From Holothuria scabra (Eukaryota > Echinodermata > Holothuroidea > Aspidochirotida > Holothuriidae), in NCBI GenBank assembly GCA_037179385.1, contig CM074200.1, forward strand, positions 32,925,884 to 32,989,883: 64,000 bases of DNA, in the 5' to 3' direction. Both the position numbers and the translations under genes were made by a program. Each line of letters begins with the position of its first letter. Positions within the stretch are counted from its first letter, which is position 1. Positions 11,080 through 23,100 of the stretch are shown here, piece by piece. The notes under the pieces were generated by a model. That model made no database searches, was not told the origin of the DNA, and saw only the letters and a list, made by a program, of their open reading frames with translations.

Positions 11080-13964
11080 GCGTCACTCAGAAGAAAGGTT
11101 CAAGTGCACCCCTGTAGTCAGCTTTTACAACAGAACACTCAATGTTAGCTGCAGTGACTGTCGTTGCAGTGTGCAACAGAAACAATGCTAAAATTAAATA
11201 TTGCAATAATCCAAAACCATATTTTTCTTGATTTTGTATTTCCTTTATTCAAGCAAAATTGGGCAACCACAATTTAATAATTTCAAAATAGGTTGTCCAA
11301 TTTTGTGCAATGCAGGATCAGAAAAATTTTCAAGCCCTGGGTTGGTTGTGTGAAAATTGATTGGATGGGGGGGGGGGGGATTCTGTCTGGAAGGTACACT
11401 TTTTTGTCCAGCTGGGGAAATTTTCCAATGGAAGATTCATGTAAGCAGTAGATTGGAAATAAAATTTGTCTTTACAGGAAATTTTACAAAAGATTGAAAG
11501 TATGAGGTTTCAATTTATGTCTGAGTGCTTTCTCAATTTTTGTCAAAATATATTAATGTAGATTTAAAAGGTGTTGCAGGAAAATATTTTTTTCTGGAAT
11601 TATTAAATACAAGAGACATTTTATAGCATTCTTATAAAACAGGACTAACTTTTTGTACACATTTGTACTAAATTGTGGTTTCTTACAGGTTCTCACTGGT
11701 TTAATAACATGCATTAACACAACCAAGAACAATTTGAAATGAAATTATCTTGTTATCGGCATACTGATTAAAAGGTAGAATATGGGTTAAGTAACAAGTG
11801 TGACATTGAAAAACAGAACACTTGTCACAACACCTAACAATGAATTTTGCCTTTACACCATTATTCCAAAAGGGGACAATATTTCTATCACCTTTTATAT
11901 TAATTATCATTATGTCTTATATCACTGCCAATAGGTTGGAAACTGGGATCTAACTGCATCACTGCTAAAGGTAAACATGTAGTTCTAGTCAGTCTAACTT
12001 TTTCTTATTGCAGGTATAGTTTGTAAAAGAAAAATTTTCTCAATGTCATGTACGTGTCAAGTACAAGAGGTCACAAAGACAAATGATGTGACAAATTATT
12101 GTGCAATGGAGCATTTCACATTAAGTGGCACTTCACCAATAGCATAAGATATGAAGATGGAAATGAATGAAATTCATTTTAAAATCTCTAAATGATATCT
12201 GCATGTAACTTCTAAAACTGAGGTTTACATTATGTAGTAAAATGTCATTGAAGTTTGTGTATATCTCTGACATATATATTACAGATCAGGGGTATTGTTT
12301 TGTGACTCTTTTAGTGGTAAAGAGTACTGCTATGGTATTATTTCTCGGTTTTTCCCAACCCCCCAAAAATCAATTTTAATATTCATGTAAACAACCATGT
12401 GCTTTATGTTGTGTCATGTTTTATGTTACATTATCTACTTGTTCGTACCAGTGTGAATGGTTTATATATCTAATATTATCAACATTTGAAATAACAGGAG
12501 GGATAGGGGGCAAATACTTCACCTCACTTCCTGTGTTCTTCTACTAACATTATGTGAAATTTACATACTACCCCTATTTAAGGGGCAAACATGTTTCTTT
12601 CAAATGGCACCTTATCATGATATGTTTATGTGTAAGCTTTGTGTGCTTCTCTTTGCTTCAGACATTGATGGTTTTCTCTGTTAAGAGGGGGAATACAGGA
12701 GTAGGGGGAGCAATGTGTTTGTTGAGTGGAGTTTTTAAATTGTAAATACAAATGTGTATTTTTAACATTATGAGCTATAATAAACAGTATAAATTCTTCA
12801 TCACAACTCATTATTTTTTAGCGTTTGGGTCTAATTCATTGGGTTTACTCATGAGCTGGAAAACCTTTTCAATTACTGGATGGACCTGTACCAAGGATTT
12901 CAATCATGAGGACAGGGAAGGACAAGGTTTTACCCAAGATAAGGCCATACTTAAATGGAACTACCACAAAATTGAGCTTAAATTTGTCTCCCATTCCACC
13001 TACACATTGGCAGAAGAACTTAGAAAATTTAGCCATGGTGTGCAGGCGGGGTAAGGGCAAAGAGGGGCAAAACCCTCCTTTCTTAGATGTCCCCCTCCTC
13101 ATACAGGGAAAAAATAACCAAGTCTTAACCCCTTAGCTACCACGGTTTTGCTGAGAAACCACAATTTACCATTTCTGCAGATGTACGGTTTTGCTGCAAA
13201 TCCATAGCAGTCAGCAAGTCCCTGGAATAGCTCTTCATAACCTTATGGTGTGTAATCATGTTTTAGACAAGGAATAAATTTGAAGAGAAGATATCTGACA
13301 CATACACAGCCCCTTGTGGCAGTGGAAGCACAAATATGGCAGCATCTATAAAAAACAGTATTTCAAGAAACCCGTACATAAATACAGTGTGCACTAAACA
13401 TAATGTATAGCTCAGTTTAACAGGATGTACCCCCACCTTCCATAATGAAAAGGAGAAAGTGTTTTTAGTCCATCTTATATCCCCTGAAAAGTTTCATCCT
13501 GAGGCAGGGGACTTGCTTGGCTACAGACTTTGACCTTAGGGAATGCCTTAATGCACTTTTGTGTATCTTGTATCCCCTTAAAAATTTTCCCCTAGCTACA
13601 GGACCTGTTTGCCCATGCAGTTTAACCTTCCACTTAAGTTCAAGGGAGTGTGAGTTGAAATTCACTTGCCACAATGACATGGTGTTGAACTAAACAAGAA
13701 ATCAAATAGTAGACCTGCCTTAACAGTACAGTTATTTATTGATGTGCCGGAATAGTCTCAAATCTCAAAAATAACATAAAATTCACGCCATTGATATCAC
13801 CTGCACTTTGCATAAAATGAACCCTGATACAGCATTTTGAAAAGTTTCAAAAATAGATAAAATGGAAACTAGGCATACTGGTAATATCATGACTTTACTG
13901 CTTCATGACCATTTTTATGGCAAAAACTTCACATGACACTAGAAGGGAATAGCAAGTTAAAGCC

Positions 13965-14225
13965 ATCTCAAGCTGGCAACTAATAATACAGAATCTATCA
14001 GAGAACTTCCTGTTCAGGTATCTTGAGATCAATAAAGTTAAACGCATTTGCCTCCTTCAAAGACTACTCGTTCAATAGAGCTACAAGGTTTGTTTTAAAT
14101 GAGGTTAACTGCCACAATTACACATAAGAAAATGCCCTTTTCTCTGGTAACATTGGCTAAAACATCCTATTTAATTCTATCAGCATGGATCATGGAGTAA
14201 ATTAAACCAAGCACTCCAGGTGGTG
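13965..14225. repeat. Dispersed repeat, copy 1 (partner at 29580-29830)
   Basis: The stretch with CCATCTCAAGCTGGCAA, GAATCTATCAGAGAACTTC and TAACATTGGCTAAAA recurs in the same orientation at 29580-29830 with high identity by eye. A third, more diverged copy is split by a SINE: 24985-25030 and 25229-25470. The family is not recognised. Confidence 0.65.
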
Positions 14226-14554
14226 CTTTACATTACTCTTCCTCTGCAATGAATGATTCTGTTCGGTTAGTTTTTATTGGAACATGGCTGTACATGGCAT
14301 AATGTTTCTAACATAATCCATAAAAGATTTGTCCACTTAGTCTGCAGTTTGTTTATACCATTTCTTGAAAATGTGAAATTTGGAATGGTTCAGGTTGGTC
14401 AATACAACCATATTCTGAGTGTCTCACTATCAACTCCATAGTTTGGGTTACCCTGCCCCTCACAGTTCCCATTTAGTCTTTCCCCTTATTCCTTCATGTC
14501 ATTTGTACTAATATCTACTCCAAGTGTAGAGTCTTGAGTGTAAACATAACAAAC

Positions 14555-14798
14555 AGATTAGTTAGTGAGTTAGATAGAGTTTTACAGCCCAGTTTTCAAC
14601 CTATTGGTTCAAGTCGACCCGGCCACGGCCTTTTTTCCAGTTGTGGCTCAGTCACTTGTTTTCCCTACTCCATTGCTTATGCAGAGCATCACGCACAATG
14701 GCAGTAGGTTCCATTTTTGGAGTCTTTGGTATGACTTGACCTGGGAAATGAAACTAGGCCTTCTCCTTGACAGGCAGATTCTCTACCGTTAGACCAAA
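14555..14798 (-). mobile_element. tRNA-derived SINE, copy b
   Basis: Reverse-strand copy of the family at 5444. Reading minus, it has the tRNA-like head near 14770-14798, then CTCTGCATAAGCAATGGAGT, and ends with a CTAACTCACTAACTAA tail at about 14555-14575. Confidence 0.7.
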
Positions 14799-14915
14799 AA
14801 TGCAGTGGTAAACATACAAAATAGGAGTGTTATAACTAAAAGTATATTGACAAAAACAGTGATGCAATGACAGTGAACGATGATATCAAGCTTTGCCTTG
14901 GATGTGGAATACTTT

Positions 14916-15602
14916 CAGTTGCGCAGCTAGACATTTTTCCATGGAAGGGGGGGGGGGGGGAGGGGAAGGGGAGAAAGCGCCCAAATTTTTTATTTTTGTT
15001 TAAAGCGTAAATACCATTTTTCTGGGGACATAATTTGCGACGCTTGAAGCACAAAGAAATGTTGGCCCTTTTTAAGCAAAGTTTTAAAAATATGGAGTTT
15101 GTATTAGAGAAAATTTTGGATTCTGGGTTCTCTGTATAAGGAAATGTGAAAAGTTGGGGAATTACCGAAGAATCCGTACTTCTCATTGGCAAGTCTGAGG
15201 TTGCACAGGGACCAACAATTGTTATTGCTACACAATTTTATCCAAGGCATACAAATTTTGGCTCTCCAATGACATTTTAAGAGTCAAACGTGTATGCTGG
15301 AGAAAATCTGGAACTTAATGAAAAAAATTCATGAAAAAAGCCCTGTGGTTTACGATATCACTTGATGATCTGGTGATTTTGTCATTTCCAGAGTTTAGAA
15401 AAGTTTTCCAAACTGATTTTTGAGCAGATACAACTGCATTAGATACTGCAAATTGCTGTGTGCCAAGCATGCAGAAAATTTTGCATTTTTGAAACAGATA
15501 ATCACAAATTACAAATAGCAAATTTTCAAATATTTCACTTTTTAAGCAAGAGGGGGGCAATTGCCCCTTCACCCCCCCCACCCCTCCGTAGCTATGCCAC
15601 TG
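14916..15602. mobile_element. hAT-type element with perfect 8-bp target duplication
   Basis: AATACTTT stands directly at 14908-14915 and 15603-15610. The ends are CAGTTGCGCAGCTA (left) and, reversed, CAGTGGCATAGCTA (right), the common hAT end type CAGTGGCGTAGCTA. Long G and C runs follow each end. At 687 bp with no transposase it is non-autonomous. It lies in the FERRY3/ATG13 intergenic space. Confidence 0.88.
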
Positions 15603-16335
15603 AATACTTTCATCATTTGTCAATAATTATGTAGATAGTACAACTCCATCAGGTATGAATTTTTGTCATTGTCTTTTCCTAAGTCTGACTTCTCTGTAAA
15701 AGCGGAATGAAAAATTTAAATTATTTAGGTTCAGTAGATGCTTCTTTTCTGTTCAACATTTTCATTGGCTTCTGATACAAAATCTTATGAATATTCATAA
15801 AAGGTGTAATGTCATATCCATGACTGGTCTGTGATACTTTATGGGTTTGGGAGTGTTTTGCTTTCTCATGTCAAGGAGTTAGTCAAAGTACCAAATGTAA
15901 ACAGTCACCCTGTGTCAGGGTGACCCTGACTAATTAAAACAGTGCACCAATTTGTCAGCAATCACTGATAAAGGGGTAATAATCGGCCCTTTAAACAAGT
16001 TTACTAAAAAGCAGTACCTACTTATAGATAATAGATTCTATGCAGAAACCCAGTGAATGGAATTACACCTAGTTCCTGTTAATATCCAAGTAGGTGTACA
16101 CTAAAGTATCTTTTACTTGTTTTACAGCATAAATATTAGATCAAAAGGAAAGCTAACATGTTTATGTAAGTGGTGACCTTGCTTGACCTCATAATATCTT
16201 TGGAAATTATACTTAAATTTTTTTTACACTGTACAAAATGTTTAGAGATAGTTCAAACTTACATTTACAGGAATTCAACAGCATAATTATGCACAATAGC
16301 AAACACCTAAAAATACTCCTTTGGTTCTCACTTAA

Positions 16336-16690
16336 AGGGGTAATCAGAGTTTGGTATTAAGAGTATCAGGATTTTAATTTGGCACCACAATCATCAATTG
16401 AGTTAAAACTTCCAGAAAGTGATCTGTCGTCATTGTCTGACGTTGTGATTGGTCACCATATAAATGGGGCTGTCTAGTCATGCATCTGTCTGGAATTTTG
16501 TTACCCGAACAAAATTTATACAAAATTCCCTTTCAGCAGGAATCAACACAAAATTAGATGATCTTCTCACTTGAAAGATATCTTCAATGTCTGTAGTCTT
16601 GTTTGTGGTAACTAATGTATTTAGTTAAAAGGAAAAACAAAGCACTGGATCAAAAGCTTCATAACTGCTTTCAAATTCTGATTGTCCTCT
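16336..16690. mobile_element. TTAA-flanked inverted-repeat element, 355 bp
   Basis: TTAA at 16332-16335 and 16691-16694 bounds ends AGGGGTAATCAGAGTTTGG and, reversed, AGAGGACAATCAGAATTTG. The match is imperfect but aligned. It has no coding capacity. Confidence 0.62.
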
Positions 16691-17124
16691 TTAAAGACCT
16701 TACAACCTTGCCCCAGATATATTTAGGGTTACTTTTCTGAAAAAAATTGACGACTGCATTCTGCTTGACTTAAATTAAAAATAAATTTGTTCTGGTTGGC
16801 AAAAGATGACTTGTGCCGCTAGTTGTGTTCTCACTCTGCTAACACACAGTAATCGGTCTGACACATAGTAATCTGGCTTTGAGCAATTTTAGGTCAGCAG
16901 AAGCCCACTGTAGTGAGTGTACTGTAGACTTTCATACTACTGCAGACTTGAGAGGAAGGTGTATCACACACATGGTTTGTGTTAAAAGAAAAAGCAAGCT
17001 GTCAGTAAGTTGAGATACTTCCATCAGTCTGGAGCCAGATTGTCGGGCCTACAATTGAGTAAATATTTCCTTCATGAAGTCTTCTCGAAGAAGTTCAAAA
17101 TCTTTTCCTCTGAGGCAGGAATCC

Positions 17125-20100
17125 TCATCGCTGTGTTAAATCCAATGATCTGGACTGTTGGAATATTTGAGGTAACATTGCACTTAATGTTGAGAACAAT
17201 TCTTCAGAAATCCCCTGTTGATGAAAAAAGGGAAGACATAGTAAACAAAATGGTTGCACCTAACCCAAGAACCTTCCAAGACATATACCATCATCTATTC
17301 ATTACTGATTATGTTATCTGCCAAATTTTTATAGCCTTAAGGAAAAAATGTGGTCACAACAACTCAAATTTGTGTAGAATATCCTATTTCATAGACTGCT
17401 TTTGAGATTCATGTGGCAATATTTTTCCCTCTCAATTGTGAAACTGTCTAGGAATAACTGCTTGGTTTAACTTGAGTAAACTTCATTAACTTGGATGGAA
17501 AAGTTGGAAAGTTGGAAGGCTCCTTCTCAGAAAATTTGGGCATCTGGGGAAAATTTAGCCATTGGGGGAATTGCACATTTTTGTACATAAAAATATTGGG
17601 ATAATTGGGAAATAATTCTGCTCTCTTCCCAGGAAATAAATATGTTTTCCAGCCCTGTATACATTGTCTTGAAATATGATGAAAGGATCTTCAAAGAGAA
17701 ACATGAAGAAATTGGTGAGAATTAGCCGTTGTTTCAAAATAAGATTAGGCCAACTGCTTTTGTCCTTTAAGACAACTCAGTCCAGAAAAATCAAATTTTA
17801 AATGTTAACTATTAAACGTATTACAAATACCCACATGCAAGCACCAATCACTTCTAAGTATGCACAGAAAAATAACACCAAAAACAGAGTAGGAGAGTAC
17901 TTACATGCACATCTACTAGAGACAGGAGTTTGCCACTTTGTAAAATTACAAAATGGAGAACACCTGATTCTAACATCTACCATGTTTCTTCTACCCCACC
18001 CCACCTAATTCCACCCCCTCCCCACAAAACCTAGTGGTACCAATGCTGTTATTTCTTACCTTTGGTACAACAAACTGGATGGTTCTTGTCTCCCCTCCAT
18101 CACTTCCTCCTGATGTTGGCATCTCCATCATGAAACCCTTCACACACTTAAACACCAACTCTGCTCTCCTTGTGCACCAAGCTATCGTCATTTCCTAATG
18201 TCAGGAAAATGCAATGAAAAATAATTCAAGATTATCCAGCTATATCAGCACTTAAAGAAACATAACCAAAAAGTATTCTTTGAAGCCTTTTCAAGTCACT
18301 ATAGGATTGCTGCATGAGTTCCACTGAATTTCATTAAACACTATAATTTCGAATTGACTTTGTGAAAATGCAAATGATTGATAATTTTATGGCACGTTTT
18401 GAAAAAAAAACAAAGAGTTATACTCCTGTAAATCTTATTTTGGGTGTCACTTTAAAACTTTTTGGTAGTAATGCCTTTTATACAGTCTGGAATTGACAAA
18501 AATGTACCGACATCCCTGTCCATGACATTTGGGCGATCTTTTTGAATTTTTTGAGCCTGAGCAAAGTCCGACTCCCAACATAATGTTTCCTTGAAATATC
18601 TGTTGTGTCCTTCAAATTTCAACACTTCCCACAAAAGTACCGATTAAAATGACTCTTATTACTATGAAAATTGCATGTCATATGTGAATCAAGCATTTGA
18701 AAAATATATCAAATGCCTTCACTTGTCAAGAATGGTTATCAATACCAATTAATTAAATGACCATTTAAGATTTGAACATAGCTCTGAATGTTGAAATTTG
18801 ATTGCAGTTGAACTCAGACTAAACTGAAAGAGGATCTAACCCTTCAATGCACCAGGAGTAATTTAATCCCATTTTTGCTAATACATATTTCAGAATTCTG
18901 TTGTTATTTGTTATTTGAACCTTAAAGGAGTTGGGCTTCTGTTGAAACAGAATGGAAACAAAAGCTGAAACTTATTGAAGCAGGTAACTGCAGGAATGAG
19001 CTAGTGGTAGTACTTCAATTGAGAACCAGAGTTTTTCCCTAAATGCTCCTGTAACCATGATGATTATCCTTTATTAAAGGAAAGTACTTCATCATGGAAG
19101 ATTTCATGAATTTTAAAAATGGTTTTGAAATATTGGCACAACCCGACATGAGTACAGCTATTCCAATTTCGGTGAATACATTTGGACTGGGGACATATGA
19201 CAAGAAAAAGGACTGGGTGCAAAATTAATGAGGTAACCACTCCCCAAAAATAGAAGTGTAAGAATTATTGACAAAATGATACCCTGGCACATTTTTCTGA
19301 AGAACACAATAAAACAAGTCCTAAATATCTAATATATCTGCAAAAACATTGCAAATGAGATTTCCTACTAAACTGCAACAGAAAAATGAGAAGAATTTGG
19401 GGGGAGTGATTTGCTCTATAGTTCCCTCCCAAGCCTGATGAGTTTAACAAGAATAAAACTTTCAACATGAGTATTGTTAAAAGTTAACATTAAACTATAT
19501 TCATAGTTTGTAATATTTATGGCTTTTAACTTCCAATTGCTTTTTTTATTGAGAGAGCCAGCTCCTCAAATCTTATAATTAAAATTATCTTGTGGGTACT
19601 CCTTGATCATTGCTCCTATATCTGGATATTCTTGGACAATGTGACAATCTGAAAATATGCATATGTATTATTTCTAATGATTGTCAAAAATTTTTGTCTG
19701 TCTCATACCTATGATGAGCATTCAATGAAATAAAGTTAACTGTGATGACTGGTAATTGAATCATCTTTATTTTTAGAATTTATAAAACTTGATATAATAC
19801 TTTCACCTGATGAAAAATGCAAGCAATGCATAAACCAGGATGCAAGATGCACTGTGGGTTCAGTGACATATATTCAATCCCCTAAATGTCACGTTGCACA
19901 TTTTTGTCAGTCACTGGTTAATGTATTCTTCACCTTTCCCACATGGAACTGCCTGCATGCTCAAGTGGTTAGAGCATCCAACTTGCAGCCGGAAATATTG
20001 GTGAACATTATCCTAATGAGGTTGTAAGGCCATAGGTATTCATGTTGTTTTATACTACTGTCATGGGTGCATAGGTCTCCAACCAGCTCCAAAGACGGGC

Positions 20101-23100
20101 AGATCTGGAGTTCGACTCTTGGCTGGGTCATACTGACAATTTTGAAAGTGGAAACTATTGCCAATGTGCTTGGTTCTCAGCAAATGCAATGGGGTAGGGA
20201 AACCATTAAGCCACAAGTAGAAAAAAGGCCCAACTTATACCAACTGGTTACAAACTGAGCTGTAAAACCTCATCTAACTAACCTTATTACTAAGTTTTCC
20301 CATGGAACTTCAAAACCAAAAAAAAGTCACACTCTAATTATCATACCTCATACATTTCATAAACAAGAAACAATGGTAAAGTGATGGTGTAAACGTCAAA
20401 CTGTACTGCGATTTTTAAGATGTTCTTAAGAGCAAGAATTACAGGATGTCTGTTTCGGGCCTCAACATCTCTTATGCTGTCATCAGATACCAGGTGAAAC
20501 ACCAAGTGAACTTGTGACAAGTTTGAATGTCTTGTCATGTAGAAATCACCTGAAGGAATATCAAAAAATTGTTATTCAATAGCTTGACAAGTCATTGGGT
20601 CTATAATCATTTTTTAAAGTGTGAACAACAGCCCTCTCCAAGGGTGTCTATGCACTGTTTTGGTGTATTAATTCTATAGCCTTTAACCAACAAGTAAGTT
20701 TTATACCTCCATCAAACTGAAGGCAAATTATAATGATAATAGAAATTTGTAAAGCACAAAATGCAAAAACCTCAAAGTGCCACGGAGAAGATTATATATT
20801 TATATGTATCTACATACAAAAGAGAAAAGAACATGTCTACGTGTAAGCAATAATGACAAAACGGGTTTTGAGGCGAGATTTAAATACTTTCAGATTGGTG
20901 GCTATGCAGAGGGATATTGTTCCATAATGTGGCATGATAAAAGGATCTGTGACCATAATAAGAACTATTATATAGTGATAAATATGAAGAAAGAAAAGAG
21001 GAAGGTTGGACAACAATCTCAGTGTTTTAGTTGGAGCAAAGCACTTAAATAATACTTTTCATGGAACTCTCCAGCTCTATTCATTCCATCATCGTTCTTA
21101 TTGCAACTAATTTTGCCTATTCCATAGTGCTTTTTACACACTATTCCAATCATCATTATTTCATATTAAATAAATTACTGTAATGTAATTTTTTTCAGAT
21201 TCTGGCTTTGTCCTACACGGTGTAAATACAAAAGAGTTCAGTTTCCCTAGGATTATCTCTGATTTGTACCATTTCATTTGTTCCCTTAAGTTTTTTTTAA
21301 ATTTGAAAATGTTATTCACAATCTCTCACCTGTCTGTAAATTTGATGACATTTCTCCACTGTCAGAACCAGAAGAACCATCTGAACCAGTACTGTCACCT
21401 GACCCTGTGAATGAGGTCAAAGGTCAGAAGTTATTCACCATTAAAGACATCTCCCATAGAATAACCAATCAATACAAAACTTGTAAAAGTTATGAATTAT
21501 ATTCAGATCACTGGCATGTTCATAGTTTGCACATATGTAGGTGCATGTATTAACCCCAACCCTGTGACTCTGTTGAATCATTGTGTTAGCAGGAAATCCT
21601 GAAACTTACGCTGCTTCATCAGTCAGCTACACTTTAAAAGAAAAACAATGTAACCATTCTCATGAAAATAGAAAAAAAATTCACACATATCCCCCTTTGG
21701 TTTCACTTTCTACAGTAAACACTTTTCAAAGTTTACTTTAATATATCAATCCATGTCTAAATTTTGATGTGAACAAAGCTAATGATGATGTAAAATATTT
21801 GCGCAACTAAAATTTCATCGAGGTGAATTTTTGTCTCTGTGCTATGTTAACACTTTGACCCTTTTAGGTGTTAAAAGAGGCAATAATGTAGGGTTACCTA
21901 CCGGTACCACATCAGGTAAAGTTTGATGGATGCCTGGAAATATCATGCACTCCTGAAACTGAAGATGGTCACATTTTGACAAACAAGTTATCCATGCAAC
22001 CAGAAATTCACCAATCAACATCTGGTTTAAAGGTTTGGTTTATTAAAAGCAAGCAAATTACTGAAGGAACTGGTAACCATTGATTACACACCTCTAAGCT
22101 GTTTTGCATGTTTGGAAGTTGTTCTCATTTAAATTTTGATACGCATTACCCAAAAGATATATTTTCTTGGTGTGACAGTAGTTCTCCACAATAGGAAGAT
22201 CTGTAAATATTTATTTTTTTCTTTCACTCTACAACCTTCATATTTACATCAGCCATCCACTAAAGTACTCCTTTTTAAACCTTCAAAATTTACCACCATT
22301 CTTTATTCCTTTCATTTTCATTTCATTTCATTTATTTATTTTTGGTTTATCACAACACAAGATAAAAACAAGTACCACAAAGTAAATAAGTAACAAGAGT
22401 GTGAAAGGAAGTGCACTTAGAAACCCTTTAGGGCTTCTCAAGAAGTGACACTCCCTAGGGAAACAAAAAATAACGAGAACACAAAGATAGATGATAAGAC
22501 AAAGAAAAAAAAATGAAAAACAAAAGAAAATTCATAATAGAAGGTGGAAAAGAATAGACAGCTACATCTCTTTGTTCAAATGCTTGATTTCCAATCTTCC
22601 TATTCTAAAACCCAATTCTCCCATCCTCAAATGTACTACATATTTGTCAAAACAAGATACAGGCTTTAAAATTTGAGGTGTGAGAGTGCGATCACAAACC
22701 ACTCTCAGCCTCAAATCAATGTGAGAAGTGTGATTTTTGCACACCTAGATCAAAAATGTGACCTCATATAAATCTATGAAAGTTTGAAAAACAGCACACC
22801 TACCATCTCCTTAATTTCCAGAGGAGTGTGATTTGTAGCACACTTGGGTCATGCTGCATTTTGACAACTGGCCTATTTTGCTTTGTGTGTGTTTACTGAC
22901 TCTGCAATGTTACACAAGGCTACAACCAAATCTAGTCAAGAACTTTACTATTTATAAATGCTTCACCCAACATGGCATAACTGCAGAGCCTTCATGAAGG
23001 TGGCAAGTACCAATGACAACTTTTATTTGCTGTCAAGTTATTACCATTCTCCACTTTCCTCTCCTTTCTCAATACATTGGCTTTCTGTGCATCTTGTTGA

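Larger units (their letters stand above)
10709..17124. other. Tail-to-tail intergenic region between ATG13 and FERRY3
   Basis: It holds the 3' UTR of ATG13 (first AATAAA at 11074-11079) and, from the right, the 3' UTR of FERRY3. I found no further coding exon. Contents seen: a poly-G run near 11366, a dispersed 265-bp repeat at 13965-14225, a SINE on the minus strand at 14555-14798, a hAT-type element at 14916-15602 and a TTAA element at 16336-16690. Confidence 0.6.

Noticed and set aside
17040..17120. Possible FERRY3 last exon reading SEEKILNFFEKTS or LREDFMKEIFTQL
   Set aside because: The exon 17125-17214 reads GISEELF...AMLPQIF and stops, matching the human C-terminus in phase, so this stretch is 3' UTR.
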